From Solen grandis (taxonomy: Eukaryota; Mollusca; Bivalvia; Adapedonta; Solenidae): a stretch of DNA of 64,000 nt. The DNA is taken from NCBI GenBank assembly GCA_021229015.1, contig CM037780.1:67158074-67222073 (forward strand), in the 5' to 3' direction. Below are positions 40,301 through 54,000 of this stretch, piece after piece. A program made the translations under genes and the position numbers. The notes beneath the pieces were generated by a model. The model was given only the letters and a program-made list of their open reading frames with translations. It did not search any database and was not told where the DNA came from. Position 1 is the stretch's first letter. The number at the start of each line of letters is the position of its first letter.

Positions 40301-43300
40301 AATAGTATTTCTATTTCAATCATATATTCTAGGTATATTTTGAAACGCCAAGGCAGACAAAAATGACAGCCGTTTACACAATATTGGAAAAAAAGACAAA
40401 TGCCATTGCATTATTTAGATTTCATTCATAACAAATAAACCATACGATACTTTTTTATAGCAGACAAAAAAGATATAAGAAATAAAATAAGGAGATAGAA
40501 GTAATATTTTGACAAGTTCGTCATCTGTGCAGCCGCCATACCACATATATTGTATAGCCATTAGATGCTTGAATCAAAATGTTTTCTCAGTTATTGGTTT
40601 TTACTGTGCACCATATTTCTATCTCGATTCAAACTAACTCAATATGTGGTTGAAATTAAGTTCTATTGATTTAATGACAGAAAAAATCAAACCTTATGGA
40701 AAAAGTAAATTTGTCCATTTCAGTTTCATCTTGTTATTTCTTCTCTTTTTTTTTAAATCAACACAATCAATGTATAACTATTTCATAAAAGACACACAAA
40801 GCTGACAATGGCATACAACCAAAACGTTGTTTCACTTTCAGTTTAGTTTAAACAATCGTGCTTTTGTTTGTTTGTTGTTGTTTCTTTTCATAATATATAG
40901 ATTATTCAAAATCATTTTGGCGGGCCTCCGTGGTCGAGAGGGTAAAGTCGCTGACTTTAACACTCACTCAGCCCCTCACCGCGGTCGGTGGTTCTACCTG
41001 GATGCCTCTGTGCCTTCGGGGTCTTCCTCCACCTGTAATTAGCTGGACGTCGCTATATGACTGAAATACTATCGAAGCGACGGTAAACTCTAATAGTCAG
41101 GTCAAGTCAAGTCAAAATCATTTTTCTCTATAGTATGCTGAGTTTAACTTCTACATCCTTTAATATATTAAGTTTGCTACCAAAATTGTCTGAAGTGTCC
41201 ATCAAAACATACAGTGTTTAACTACACGATGTTGTGCACCAACTACATCGCCAAAGCCTGATCATTATATGAATAAATTAAGGATCAGCGTGCACACGAT
41301 GTACGTCGGTGTTTAACTCAGTCATAAACCATGCCATACTTTGCTTACGTGTTGCGGACAACTGTTGTTTGTTGGGTTTAACATCCCAGCAACAATAATT
41401 CAGTCATTTGGAGACAGCGTCTACTTGAGACAGATATAGAGCTGCCACAATGCAGAATCACGCCGTAGACATTGGCATGATACCACATCCCCGTCACATT
41501 ATCCTGACACTGAGCCAAACAGTCCTGCAACTACCCCTATATGCTGAGCACCAAGCAAGGGAGCTATAGCAGTACCATTTTTATAAGTTTTGTATGTCGC
41601 GACCGGGGATCGAACCCACAACCTGCCGCTCCCGAGGCGGACGCTGACTGGGCCACTGGGGACGGTTGTGGTGTTTGGTCTTTATACCTCCTCAAGCTCA
41701 ACAAGACTGTTTATTACTATTGCAAGGGCACATTGTCTTACGTTTTATATTCTCAAAGTTATCGTATGGACATTTTTCTTCATGTTTTTTTTAATTATTA
41801 TTTTACGCAGATTTTGAAACAATTTCTTCCAACTCATACTAATCCCTCACGACGGTTACAGGGTTGGATCAGTACTTGGCGCCTGGGAAGGCATTTTTTT
41901 CGCCCCTGACTGGGGTTCGAGCGCAGAATCTTTGGAACCGTAGTCATGCACATAACTACTAGACCACAGAGCTCCCATAGTCAAATGGTTTAAATATCCT
42001 AAGATCTTTTGAGTTATATGTGCTTAGTAAACCTTTACGTTTAGGGTTAGTCTATCAGTATCATTTTCAAGGAGCAAGATTGCATAGATCTTTCTCTTAA
42101 TTGCCTTAGCGACAGTTGGTGTATATTTAACGTTATTAGAGACGTCTTAGTCCGTATCGTCGACATCATCGATTGGGCAATAAAGTCACTATAATGCAGA
42201 CGAAAAGTCGAGAACTAACAGGCTAAACGTTATACTTTAAGTCTTCTATAATACATTTAAATACAGATATCATATTGCATTAAAACAGAATGCTTTATAG
42301 CAAATAACATCAAGATAAAATGCATAGGAAAAGAAGCACGTGATCTTACAGTATGAATAAACGTTTTTAACTCCTAATGGAGGTTACAGAAACTTAAGAT
42401 GTTTTGTCACCAACTAAAATTAATGTCTGAATACGGCCAATAAGAAAAGAGCGTGTCCAGTTTAGAACCTGGGGAGAAACATCATGTTCCGGGAGAGTAT
42501 GGAGAAGTTTAAAGTAGTTAACTTTATCAAAGATTTTGAAAATATCCAACAAATTTAAGATCAGCTTGCTTGCCTTTGGCGATGTTATTAACAAGAAAAT
42601 ATGTAGGCCGGATAAGCTGTACTTCAAAGGAGCGTCTGTCTCAGAGGCCATGTTAAAGATCATATGAGATATTATTAGAGTTGAAGTGAGATGATATGGA
42701 AGATGCAACAATGTTATCGAGGGTTTCGCAGAGGATGCAGGTGGGACAGATAAGTCGATAGTTAGCTGGATCAGTGGTATTTCCCTTTTTAGCTCGTCTA
42801 TTTTTCAAAGAAAAAAAGTCGAGTTTTTTTGTCATCACTCTGGTGTCGTCGTCGTTGGCGTCATCGAGAAAACTTTCACCTTATTCATAACTTCTAAACT
42901 ATAAAATCTTGTCCTCAAATTTCACATACTTGATTACTATCACAAGAGCTACATTCCCAGCAAAGGTCACAACTCTTAGGTCCGTCTAGACCAAATTTAT
43001 TTCTCCCCTTTTAAAAAAAATGCGGTGTTCTTGTTATAGATGGAACAGTCAAAGGCATTGGTCCAATCAGAGAGAACTTCACCGGATGAAAATGGCTACT
43101 GTATAATGTTAGCAATTTCGTATCTAAATTATTTCTGTTCTATAGATTTGATGAGAACGGCCCTGAGGCTTTTACATATTTCAAGTTGGCGAGAAGTTTC
43201 ATGATGACACTTTTACTAATAGAGATTCCCTGCACCTACTTATTACTGCATTATGTACAAGTCTCATTAGAATATCTGTTCTGTTCTTATATTTTCGCAG

Positions 43301-46300
43301 TCTTGCGAAGGATTAAGATGAAGAAATGTCTTGAGACAGGTTTTGTTTAAGTGAAAGTGAAGAAGAGCTAGATGAAAACTTGAATGGAATCGTTTGATAT
43401 ATCTTTAGTATATCGCTTTCGGGGTTCAAACCCATGACCCCCCGCTTCCAAAAAAAAAGAGAGAGAGAGAGAAATTTTGATAAAAGTAATACAATTGTAA
43501 CAAATTTAATCCAAACTTCTATTTCCTATTTTCTCGAATGTTAAATATTATATCTGAAAGACTTGCACAAGCGATGAAGGTCTCGATTGATAGTGCCCAT
43601 CCTATTAAAACCATTATAATCAAGTCATTTTTGCCACGAAGCTGTGGAAGTTTCATTTTAATTTCCCTGTGCACACCGTTTAACGTGCAGACTGGTATGT
43701 ACTCTATTGGGGAAATGCATCTGATGCTAGACATCAGAAGGGAAACTCTCAGATAGGGGATTGTTTGTATAAAGTGAGTTTTTAGTTATTGTCAGAAGAT
43801 GTTAAAATACACTGGAGGATAGCGGGTTTTTATCTCGGTTTTGTCTGAGCTTGTCTTGATTTAAAAATGTTGAAAAAATATTAGCCAGCAAACCTACGGA
43901 GTCCCTTATGTGATTAAATTTATTTTGAAAATGAAATATTAATTCGTGTCAACGAAATGTATTTCGTAAAAAGCAAAAAGTTTATTTTTTATGAAACATT
44001 ACATCGTTACTACAATTGAAACATAGAAAAAATCGTGTAAATAGTGATTTTTCTTTATTTCTCCATTTTCCTTTTCTCTTTCTTTCATTAACCAGGTTTC
44101 CAACATAATTCCTAGTTATTAGGATGAGGAACGTCAATGGATGGGTGGGCGGGCGTCAAACATTTCGTTTCCGTCGAATATCTCCTGTTAGAATAGAGAT
44201 ATAGTTTTATACTTGGTAGGTAGATACCTTATGGGGAGAGAAAGATTGGAATTGATTTTCAAGATGATATGGTTACGGTCAAGGTCACTGTTACTACATA
44301 AAGATTTTTCGTTTCCGTCAAATTACTTCTTTTAGGGGTGAGTTGTGATGATCAGATACAGATACCTAATGGTAAGAGGAAAATTTGTCAATATGGTCAA
44401 GGTCAAGATCACTGTTACTTAAAATAGTTTTGCTTGCCTTGGGCAACACTTCAAAACCTGGTTTTGCTTCATTTGACTTAAGAAGTAACCGTTTGGCACA
44501 TGTGATTTCTAAATGGAGAATAAATATAACTATGATAAAACATTTTCAGAACTTTAAGTTGACTGCTAAATACACATGCTCATTAACAGAGGTTGGCCTT
44601 TTATTGATTTTTAATGTGCGTCTTCTATTTTTTTCTTCAAGGCTATTTGCTAATGTAACTGCATGCAGGGCTCTTTACAACAAACCCGTTACACTGTTCA
44701 GATAACTGCTGCGTGTTCCTCCATCAACTGTTACAGTTAATGAAACTCGCCGAGAAAGTGCCATATCAATCGAGTAATGTGTATTTTCTAACACAACTTG
44801 TTAACTGCTATCGTTGTGATTTCCTTCAACGGTGAACATTTTTTGGAACTCAGAGATAGAAGTCCAGTGTTTTTATCCTATTGGGTTTGACAAGGGAAAT
44901 AACTGTTAAAAATTTGTCCAGCAAATTACAACGTGACACGTGATTATCTTGTCCATAATTTCATAAAATTATGAAAATGTGTTTAAAATCTTTTTCTTGT
45001 AACGCCTCAGTTAAAAAAATCAATTCTCCGTATTAAGATTACAAATTTTACAAAATTAAAAACAAAAACAAAAAACAAAAAAAAAACAAAAAAACGTTAA
45101 TATAACGAAAATATGTGTATTCAAACACTCAGTCTGTAAAATCAGTATTTTTTGTTGACATTTAATTTCGTTGATTAAATTTTGAATGCAAAGTCGTAGG
45201 TATATTAATTCAAGGATTCATTTTCTATTAAAAGTGAGGTAAAAATATGAAAAGTCAATATTCGAGGAAGGAAATAATCGAAGAAATTCACGAAAAATAG
45301 TACACCGAGAAGTTTTATTATTTTGAATTACTTTATGATGTACTCGGAAACAAGCGAACGACATTTTTCATAGCAATTAGGTAGTAACTTGGACATGTGA
45401 TTGACTGACAATGACCAAGTTATTGACACCGCCATGGTAATACAATAACACACTCCGTTGGACAAATATGAGAGCAACCCAATTTGTTCTACTAAACAAA
45501 ATAGTCAATGAATCTTTTCAACCTTTAAATCAATGGCGCATGTTCGGTTTCTCTCTTGTACAAGCAAAGAAATCAAATCTATCAGGAAGCCTTTCTTTTT
45601 TTATACTTTTGGATGCTGGATCGTTATGCATGTTTTGTACTAAATATCCAGTGAAAATAATGAAATTAAATCTACGGATGGCAACGTTCAACTATGGTTT
45701 GTGGAAGATTTTAGTGATGACGGAAAAGGCTTCGTTGTATCAGCAATTGTGTCTTTCTTCTACGACGGGATGTTTTTAATCAAATCAAACTAAAGAGGAA
45801 CAGATGCACGCTCTTGGCGTGTAGCATCAGCCTGTGCATGTAATTACATTATTGACATAAATTTTATTCAATAAAACATCGTCAGTTCGTTTCCTGCGCA
45901 CACATTGAATATTTCCTTAAAAAATGGATGAAGTATAGCCAAACAAAATCACTGTTTTGTAATTCAAGAGAAAGGCTTCCCAAAATCCTTTGTTATAAAG
46001 CTCGTCTTTGCAAATATGAATAATTATATTCCTAGATAGTATAAAGCATATTGATGGATTACTTTCACGACATTAGTCTTTCAGAAGCAGTAAATATTAA
46101 TTTACATCACGGGGTGTATTTGGCTATCCGTGGCCTTGAGAAAATTTGTTGTTATAAATGGCGTTGACACACAAGAAAATTGAAAAGCTCAAAAATGGAA
46201 TGGCATCGGACACTAGCAAGACGTTTCTATTTACCAAGTCCGGCAATATCACTGTTGCCAATATGGTGTATATTATACAATTTCTGATTGTACAATAACT

Positions 46301-47668
46301 GTTGTTCTGATTGTACAATAAATGTTGTTCTGATTGTACAATAACTGTTGTTCTGATTGTACAATAATTGTTGTTCTGATTGTACAATAAATGTTACAAT
46401 GCACTATGGGTTGTCGCTTGGTTCTATTTGTGTATTGTATGTAGTGGCTTTTGGCTGTGTTGCTAGTCAGTCAGTTGCACATAGCTACAGACAATATAAA
46501 AGGTCGGAGAGACAGATCCAGTTAGATACCTTTAATTGTCAACGATCATCGTTTCATGTCAGTGCATACTGACATGATACTACAAAAATAACCATTTATC
46601 GCGTAGATAATCATTTTCATGTTTATGAATTGACGACTATAAGTTTACTGGAAAGCTTTTTTTTCTTCTTTTTTTGCCGTGCAAACTGTGTAGACTCTAC
46701 AATGTAGTATAAGCAAACAAATAAGAACCTGATCTGAGAGCTCTTGCTTTATAATTCAATTCATTTCAAACTATTTACAATTCACGCAGAAATCAGTGAT
46801 GCTATTCAAGTTTTATTTACAATTCACGCAGAAATCAGTGATGCTATTCAAGTTTTATTTATAATTCACGCAGACAGCATTGACATTATACAGATTTGCA
46901 TTTGTAAAATAACAAATATCTTAAACAGTATTATATTTTGAGAGATAACAAATATCTTAAACAGTATTATATTTTGAGAGAACTGTTTTCTTTTTCTTTT
47001 TTTTCTTTTTTTCTTTTTTTGTTGTTGTTGTTTTTTTTCACATTTGAAATACAGTTGAAAACTGATTTCGTTAAAATAATTGTAAAACTTCGCGAGTTCT
47101 AATTGTTCTACTTGTACAAGACTTCTCCGAAATAGTTTGAAGATAATGTAAATATACTCAACCCCATCCCACCCCAAGTTGGCCGGCAAGTGAAGGTTGG
47201 GCACATTTTCATTAAATGTTGAAAAAGTTTTTTAAATTTAACAATCACACGTTTATACTAGAAGCAAATACGTTTAAAGAGGAATTTGACCTCAAGGTAA
47301 AGTCCCTGTAATGGTTCCGCTACATTTCGAACCTCATGGCCTTTCATGGAGATAACCAAGGTATCCTAATGTTTCATCTGGGTACCTTGGTTATTTTGGT
47401 AGAGTTTAAGTGGTCCAAGACAAAGCGAAACCCTTTCAAGGACTTTACCTTAAGCTCACTTAGTCGCATGGGTGTTAAACCCATGCTCTATCATTGCCGC
47501 CGATTTAACCCCCCGTCCCTTTTTTTAATATTTAAAAAGAATGTATCTGTACATTTTCATTATTTCTAACAATTCAAACTTATTGGTTAACTGGTAAAAT
47601 AGATGTGCTTCGCCATTTGCATTATAATTTTTCTCATTCAAATCAAATGACTTGAGGTAGACCTAGAT

Positions 47669-47701
<33 letters not shown>

Positions 47702-47998
47702 ACAGTCATATGTGTGAGTATTTGACAGTCTGTGACATTACCCGCTGGATAACTTACTGCATTGCCTTTCAGAATACTGATTCTAGGCCTTAACCACGGG
47801 CATAGGAGATTGCTGAATAAAACCAGCGATGGGAGCTACTACAGTTATATTTATTATTGTCCGATTCATTTATATATACTTGATACTTGTATATGAAATC
47901 TATACATATTGATAAATTGTGTATTTGTATATTTACACGTCTTATTTATATGCTTTTTGTAAATGGCTAAATGCACAATGCCGATTTTGCCAATAAAC

Positions 47999-48091
<93 letters not shown>

Positions 48092-51000
48092 ATCAGAAAC
48101 TATTCAAAGCTACCTAATCAACTGAAGTAACATGACCAGAAACTATTAAATACCATAATGTTTGTGCAAAATACCGTTATTCAGACTAAAGTTGTACGAT
48201 AAACACATCGTTGAGCATCTAATAACGTCACGGTAAGGATGCCAACATAAAGGAATGCGTTTTCAAGAGCTCAAAGCAGCTAGTTCACAGTTGATAGGTA
48301 GAAATGGGGGAAAAAATTCTAGTCTCCCTCATTAATGTTGGTGATTTTTGTTCTTGTTGTTTTCTGACAAATAAACTCGGCTTGTGAAGATCACATTGCA
48401 CGGGAAAGCTCAATTTTCTATACATGTAGGTTTAAACCGTTCGTAACGTTATAGCCTGTGGTGGTATTTCTTTACAATCACCAAATTTAACAGTTGGTGA
48501 TCATACATCTATAGATGGGTATTGATACAGGTAATACACACAAATAGCTACATCAATTTCTTAATGAATGACCATCTATGAACGAGCTTCTTTTTCTTAC
48601 TTTACCAAATGCAAAATGTGAAAATTACACTTATGTGGATGCATGAAATTCCAAGTTAAAGTAGATCACATTATATCACAATGGATGTACTTTATCTCAT
48701 CATTCTTTGCGTGAAACTATATTTCTGCCTCTGGTTTCAGGACGAGAAGAACCAAATCATCCATACCAACATCTGGCTCCAGATGGTAAGTCGTTTTCCG
48801 ATTCTGTGCTCAATTTGTGCTTAAACAAACACTATATATTGCTTGGCTGCTTCCAAAACGATACCTTTTGCAATATGGAGTTAGCAACATGTAATACAAC
48901 TCAATAAAAACACAAAAAGAAGGCATTACTGACTATTAAAGTTTCTGTATAAACGCATGCATGTTTTTCATAACGACACAGGTACGTTTATCAACCCGTA
49001 CCCACATCCGTACCTCAAAGCCCTACCTCAACACCGTTGTTGAGGCCAACACTAAGTCTGTATATTTATCAGCTGAATGAATCAGAGAAAAGAAATGTAA
49101 TATGTTTGTGATATATTTAACATGGAATCAAAAGAAGAAACTTCTTTCAAAGCTTTTGATACTTTTTTTGTTATTATGAATTGTTGAAATTGGTTCTCTC
49201 TTAAACATGAAATAAAGTCGATAAGGCGGACACAGTCTCTTCCGATACAATGGGTCTGGCAGCGTATTGCAATAAACCGGTCTATCAGTATAATGGAACA
49301 GCACTAGACCATTAAGATGGAATACTGTTTTTTATTTTGTCATGAAGATTTATATAAAAACACTCATGTCAACTCAATTTAAAAAGTACCCACCGAAACG
49401 ATGCTTTGGACTTAGTATACGTTTGTAAAAGAAAAAGAAAAAACAGCACAAAACAATTGCAAGTCTTGATTTTTATCCCTATATAAATATATTTATTTTG
49501 ATATTCTTAAGGTAATCCATCCATATTAAATTTTGATCATGGTCCATGAATCTTATAGAATGCAGGCATTTATAGACTTTGAGCAAAAGAGCCCATACCA
49601 TACCTCCTAGTCAATGAATTATTGCATCTTCATTGAAGTATTCTAAGCATTTGAAGGACCATATTTATAATTAAATGATGTATGGATTACCTTAAGGCTG
49701 GAACTTATACGTGCAGTAAAATTGCGATACTGCGAGGACCAAAAGCTGAGGGAGTGGGATAAAGGGTTCGTGGATAAATGCGAGGCTTTGAGGACAGAGA
49801 GGATGTGACTTTATGTTTCGTTTTATGGAACAGACTGAGCTGGTCGAGAGAATATCATTATGCAATTTCATTATTATTAAAATTAACTGATATTGTGTCT
49901 TTCCTATGGAATTATAGATTGAAGATTATGTATCATATTCGGAATTCGCCACTCGGAATTTCGAACCGTTACTGTATAAGTTTATTGCCTATATTTGTTA
50001 CATGCAAAGTTGTGTTTATATGTCTTATATATTTCATTTCATTTTTCCACGTGCCTTTTGATGATTATTCATTTTAATTCTTCTTTTTTTCTTCTAAAAA
50101 GTAAAATATTAGAAACTGTATTTCTTAAGTAACTCACAGATTTTAGTAGCTGCCTGAATACGTATTTGTTCTAGTAGTGTAAAACAGTGTTGATCAATTT
50201 AACAATTGTTACTCTTTCATTTTTGAATTATTTGAGAGTAACCGGCATGTACGTTAAACATTGCCTTAAATACATTAATTCCACTTCTTGACTTCTTGAA
50301 GTCAGAGTTTTACACATGTCCACGAATTTATTGATCAACCCTCGTAATGACGTCTGGTGTTTATCTTACTTGCAATAGGAATTAGATTTCGTCTTATGGC
50401 ACGCAATGCTATTATACATGTATATTGTTCTACTAGTTTAATTATGACCGGTTGTAGCGGTCAATAACCTAGTTTTTATTCTTCGTCCATTGATATTATT
50501 ACAATAATAAATCCTGAAGAAAAAGGAATCAAAGCCCCTAAAGCACTGGAGACAGCGGGGGACTTTAATATGAGACAAATTGCATATGAATACATATGAG
50601 TATAACAAATTAAAACTGTTGACCATATTCAATAAAAGGAGAGTGAGAGACAGTCAATAAATGATCACCGAATAGCGTCGTGGTCTAGTTGTAACCTGCC
50701 CGACTGAGGATCCGAAAGTTATAGGTTCGAGACTTGATGGGGCAAGAATTTTTTCATGACCTTCCCAGGCGCAAAGTATTGATTCAACCCAGGAATCGTT
50801 CAGAGGGATTAGTACGAGTTGTAAAAACTTGTTTCTCAATCGACGTAAAATACATAAGTTTAAAAACTAAACGACCACCCACTTAACTACGATGGAAAAA
50901 CAATTTTGTTTTAGATATCTGAATCCCGCAACCTCCTTTACCTATTTTTTATGAATATATTAAATCAGTATAAATCGATCTTTATCTTTTAAGTGCGGCA

Positions 51001-54000
51001 ACACATCGACGGTTTTTTGGCGGAAATACATTGATGCATTCTGGGAGATCATTCCCGCTAAAATGAATGAATGAATGAATGAATGTATGAATGAATGAAT
51101 GAATGAATGAATGAATGAATGAATTCAATTATAAATGGACAAATTCGATTTAAATATCGTCGGAGGTCCGAACTGCGCATCTGCCCTAACTCCGCCACTT
51201 TCTTTTTTTATATCGTTGTCTTGCTAGATTTTATCACACGCGTAAGTGAATGTAAGAATTTTTTTTTACTATGTCTCTGTAAATAAATTCAGATGATTTT
51301 TGTTTGAAATTTTGATTCAAACAGATAAATATTGCAAATTTTATCTCGCACCATTCTTTGTATGCGTTTTTTCTTAATACAAAATGATTTCTACGCAGAA
51401 TGGCCTTTTTACACTCATTTTGTTTTAAAATCAAAGTATCTCGAAAATTCCATCTGCTGTATTTACATATTTATAAATGGAAGTAATATGTGTACAATTC
51501 GCAACTGCTATGACGTCACCTAAGGGGCAGAGTTAGGAACACACAAAATGATGGAATAATATTTGACTCGTAATGTATTAAATGTTCTTTTTTGGTGAAT
51601 AATAATTTATAAAAGACTTTTTGGCGGGTATCAATGTGAATTTGATAGAATTGATTGGTACGTGAACAGTTTCTTTCTATGTATTTTATTTATGTTGCAT
51701 TTTCTAATTAAATCTTACAGGAGCGCAGTTTGGGCACACGAGGATACATATAATATATTAAATAAAAAAAGACGGGTAGACGTTCTCCTTAAAAAGAACA
51801 TATACAGATACGTAGGCATATTTGAGGTGTACATGCTGCTATGAATCATATACTAGTTGTCAAATTTCGGGAATTTTAGCAAAGTCCTGTCAGAATCCAC
51901 ACAAAGAAATAAACTATAAGTATCGTAAGGATATATCAGTATGTCCGAAACCAAATAAGTTGACATTGTGTGCTTTTAATGATTAGAAGTCAATCTAAGT
52001 TATGGCAAATCAGAAGCCCTAAAAATTCAAACTTATCAGCGATTTATTTGAATAGAACACCCTTCTATTATCTATTTTACCATGTACAAAATATATATCG
52101 ATTTATTATATACCTATACATTTTCTGGCCCTAAAACAACACGCAAAATACGAGACGCAAATACAACTCAACAGATTAAAAATCCGTATTATATCAGCGT
52201 CTAATACATAGTATGACGTCACACTGTGCGGACTACTTTCGGCATGGTTCCCGCTCTAAGTGGGCGCTACGTAGTAAATAGAGACGAGAACCAATACTAC
52301 TGGGAGAACCAGTTTCTATTTTTATCAAAGAAATCATCTCGTCAAATTTATTTAATAAACGATAAAAAAGGATGTTCTTGTTGTTTTTTTAATTATTATC
52401 AAAGAAACATTGTTTTTATTTTTTTCTTTAAATTTCTTTACAAACTTATCACAAATAACAGACAAGTTTTCGAGATTCACCGTTATTTCATTGTTGTCGG
52501 CTGCAGCAATTGTTTACATTTCAGGATAGGTCTAAAACGCTGACTATCTCTTTCTTCAAAATTTCATTGAAAATGTCAGATTTTGGTTTTGACGCTGACA
52601 TTGATCAGATCTTTCAAAATGCAACGCTGATGAACTGTCCTATCACAATCATAAACAACACCTCGAAAACTGACGACACTTCTCCTACCTTGCCCAAACG
52701 CCGGAAAAGAGTCTGTCCAGTTATCACGTCTGACACTGACAGTGATTGAAAAACGAAAGGTTTTCCAGCAGACATGTTTTATTCCAAATTCAGTGTTCAT
52801 ATGTTAGTGTTTTTCATTTTGTTAAAATCCACTTAGCATTACAGTTAGCGTGTTGGCCGCCATTTTTTTTAAATACATGAGAAGAGGTGGGGGCGTGGCT
52901 TAAATTCCATAGTAAAATTCATCCGCCATTGATGATTTTTTTTTATTTTTTTTTTTTTTTGAAGAAAAAAGTAATAAAGCCATCAAAACCCTAAAAACTA
53001 ACTTCTTCTGTTTTGAATATGTAAAGGTATATAATAAAAGGAAAATTATGTTGCAGTAGCTTTCCGTGGCTTCGTATTTTGCTTCTCGCAGCGTAGGAAG
53101 AAAGATATCTCGCTCGACCTTCGGTCTCGCGAGATATCTTTCTTCCCACGCTGCTCGGAGCAAAATACAAAGCCACGGAAAGCTACTGCAACATAATATT
53201 CCCTATATATTTGACAAAATAACGTGTATGCCACAATAAAGGGTGACTTTTAAGTCGGACAGATTCTGTTAAAATATTTCTCCAGAAAGAAAAGAAGCCT
53301 AATTTGCTATATAGCATTAAACTCCTCTTATGTCTGTAGAAATATCTTAACAGATTCTATCCAATACATAGAACAAATGATTATCGTACACAATAGCACC
53401 ATTTTCATGATATAGATTTTTTGTCCGTCTGTGTGTTTCCTTGAGACTTACGTTCAACCGACTATGTTCAGTCATTTTGGGGGGAAGAAAAAATTACGTT
53501 TGTGGCATATATAGGCATAATAAAGATCAGATCGCGAAATGAAATTTACGAAAATTACGAATTTTTAAATATAGTTTGTAACAATAATGACAATATACTG
53601 TGGGTTTATATGTTTGTTTTCCCTTTTTTGACATTTGCCACCGGAGTATGATATTTGCTAATTGATAAATTGAATAGTTTGAAAATACTAAGCTTATTTT
53701 CTTAAAATTCTAATTTCCTTTTCATAATTACAACAAAGGAGTACTAGTCAGCTGAATGATTTAATATATTAATATATCAGAAATGTTGACTATACACATA
53801 ATTCTGACAGAAATGGACGGACAGTAACCTGGTATGGGATCCATTCGAATACGGCGGTATCTCCGTCATCATAGTGCCGGCAAAACAGGTCTGGAAACCT
53901 GACATTCTCATGTATAACAGGTAGGTGCTATTTCCGTGATCAAAGTACCGGCCAAACAGGCCTGGAAGCTACACATTCATATTGATAACAGGTAGGTGTC

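Larger units (their letters stand above)
32644..48740 (+). other. nAChR intron 2 (16.1 kb), repeat-rich
   Basis: This long intron lies between exon 2 and the 45-nt exon 3. It is packed with SINE copies (33.0, 34.4, 35.0, 37.3, 40.1, 40.9, 41.4, 41.8 kb), MITEs (33.7, 38.9, 47.3 kb), a decayed LINE reverse transcriptase (42.4-42.8 kb) and several tandem repeats. Stretches 35.9-36.4, 37.6-38.9, 39.2-40.0, 43.5-44.1 and 45.3-46.2 kb show nothing I can identify. Confidence 0.85.
52101..53211 (+). mobile_element. duplicated hairpin element, copy 2 (in nAChR intron 3)
   Basis: Same orientation and content as copy 1 (12569-13901), 39.5 kb away. It is shorter because its middle is only 45 nt. Flank identity is very high (few substitutions and homopolymer length changes), suggesting recent insertion or gene conversion. 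It lies about 600 bp upstream of exon 4 in the receptor gene. Confidence 0.75.
48786..53810 (+). other. nAChR intron 3 (5.0 kb)
   Basis: It contains a TTAA-flanked MITE (49507-49695), a SINE (50667-50853), an AATG microsatellite (51062-51123) and the second copy of the duplicated hairpin element (52101-53211). The rest is unremarkable AT-rich sequence. Confidence 0.85.

Noticed and set aside
45468..45779. 103-codon ORF in intron 2
   Set aside because: No recognisable protein family, skewed composition; likely a chance ORF.
46284..46980. CRISPR-like array
   Set aside because: The units are contiguous tandem repeats without unique spacers, and the genome is eukaryotic.
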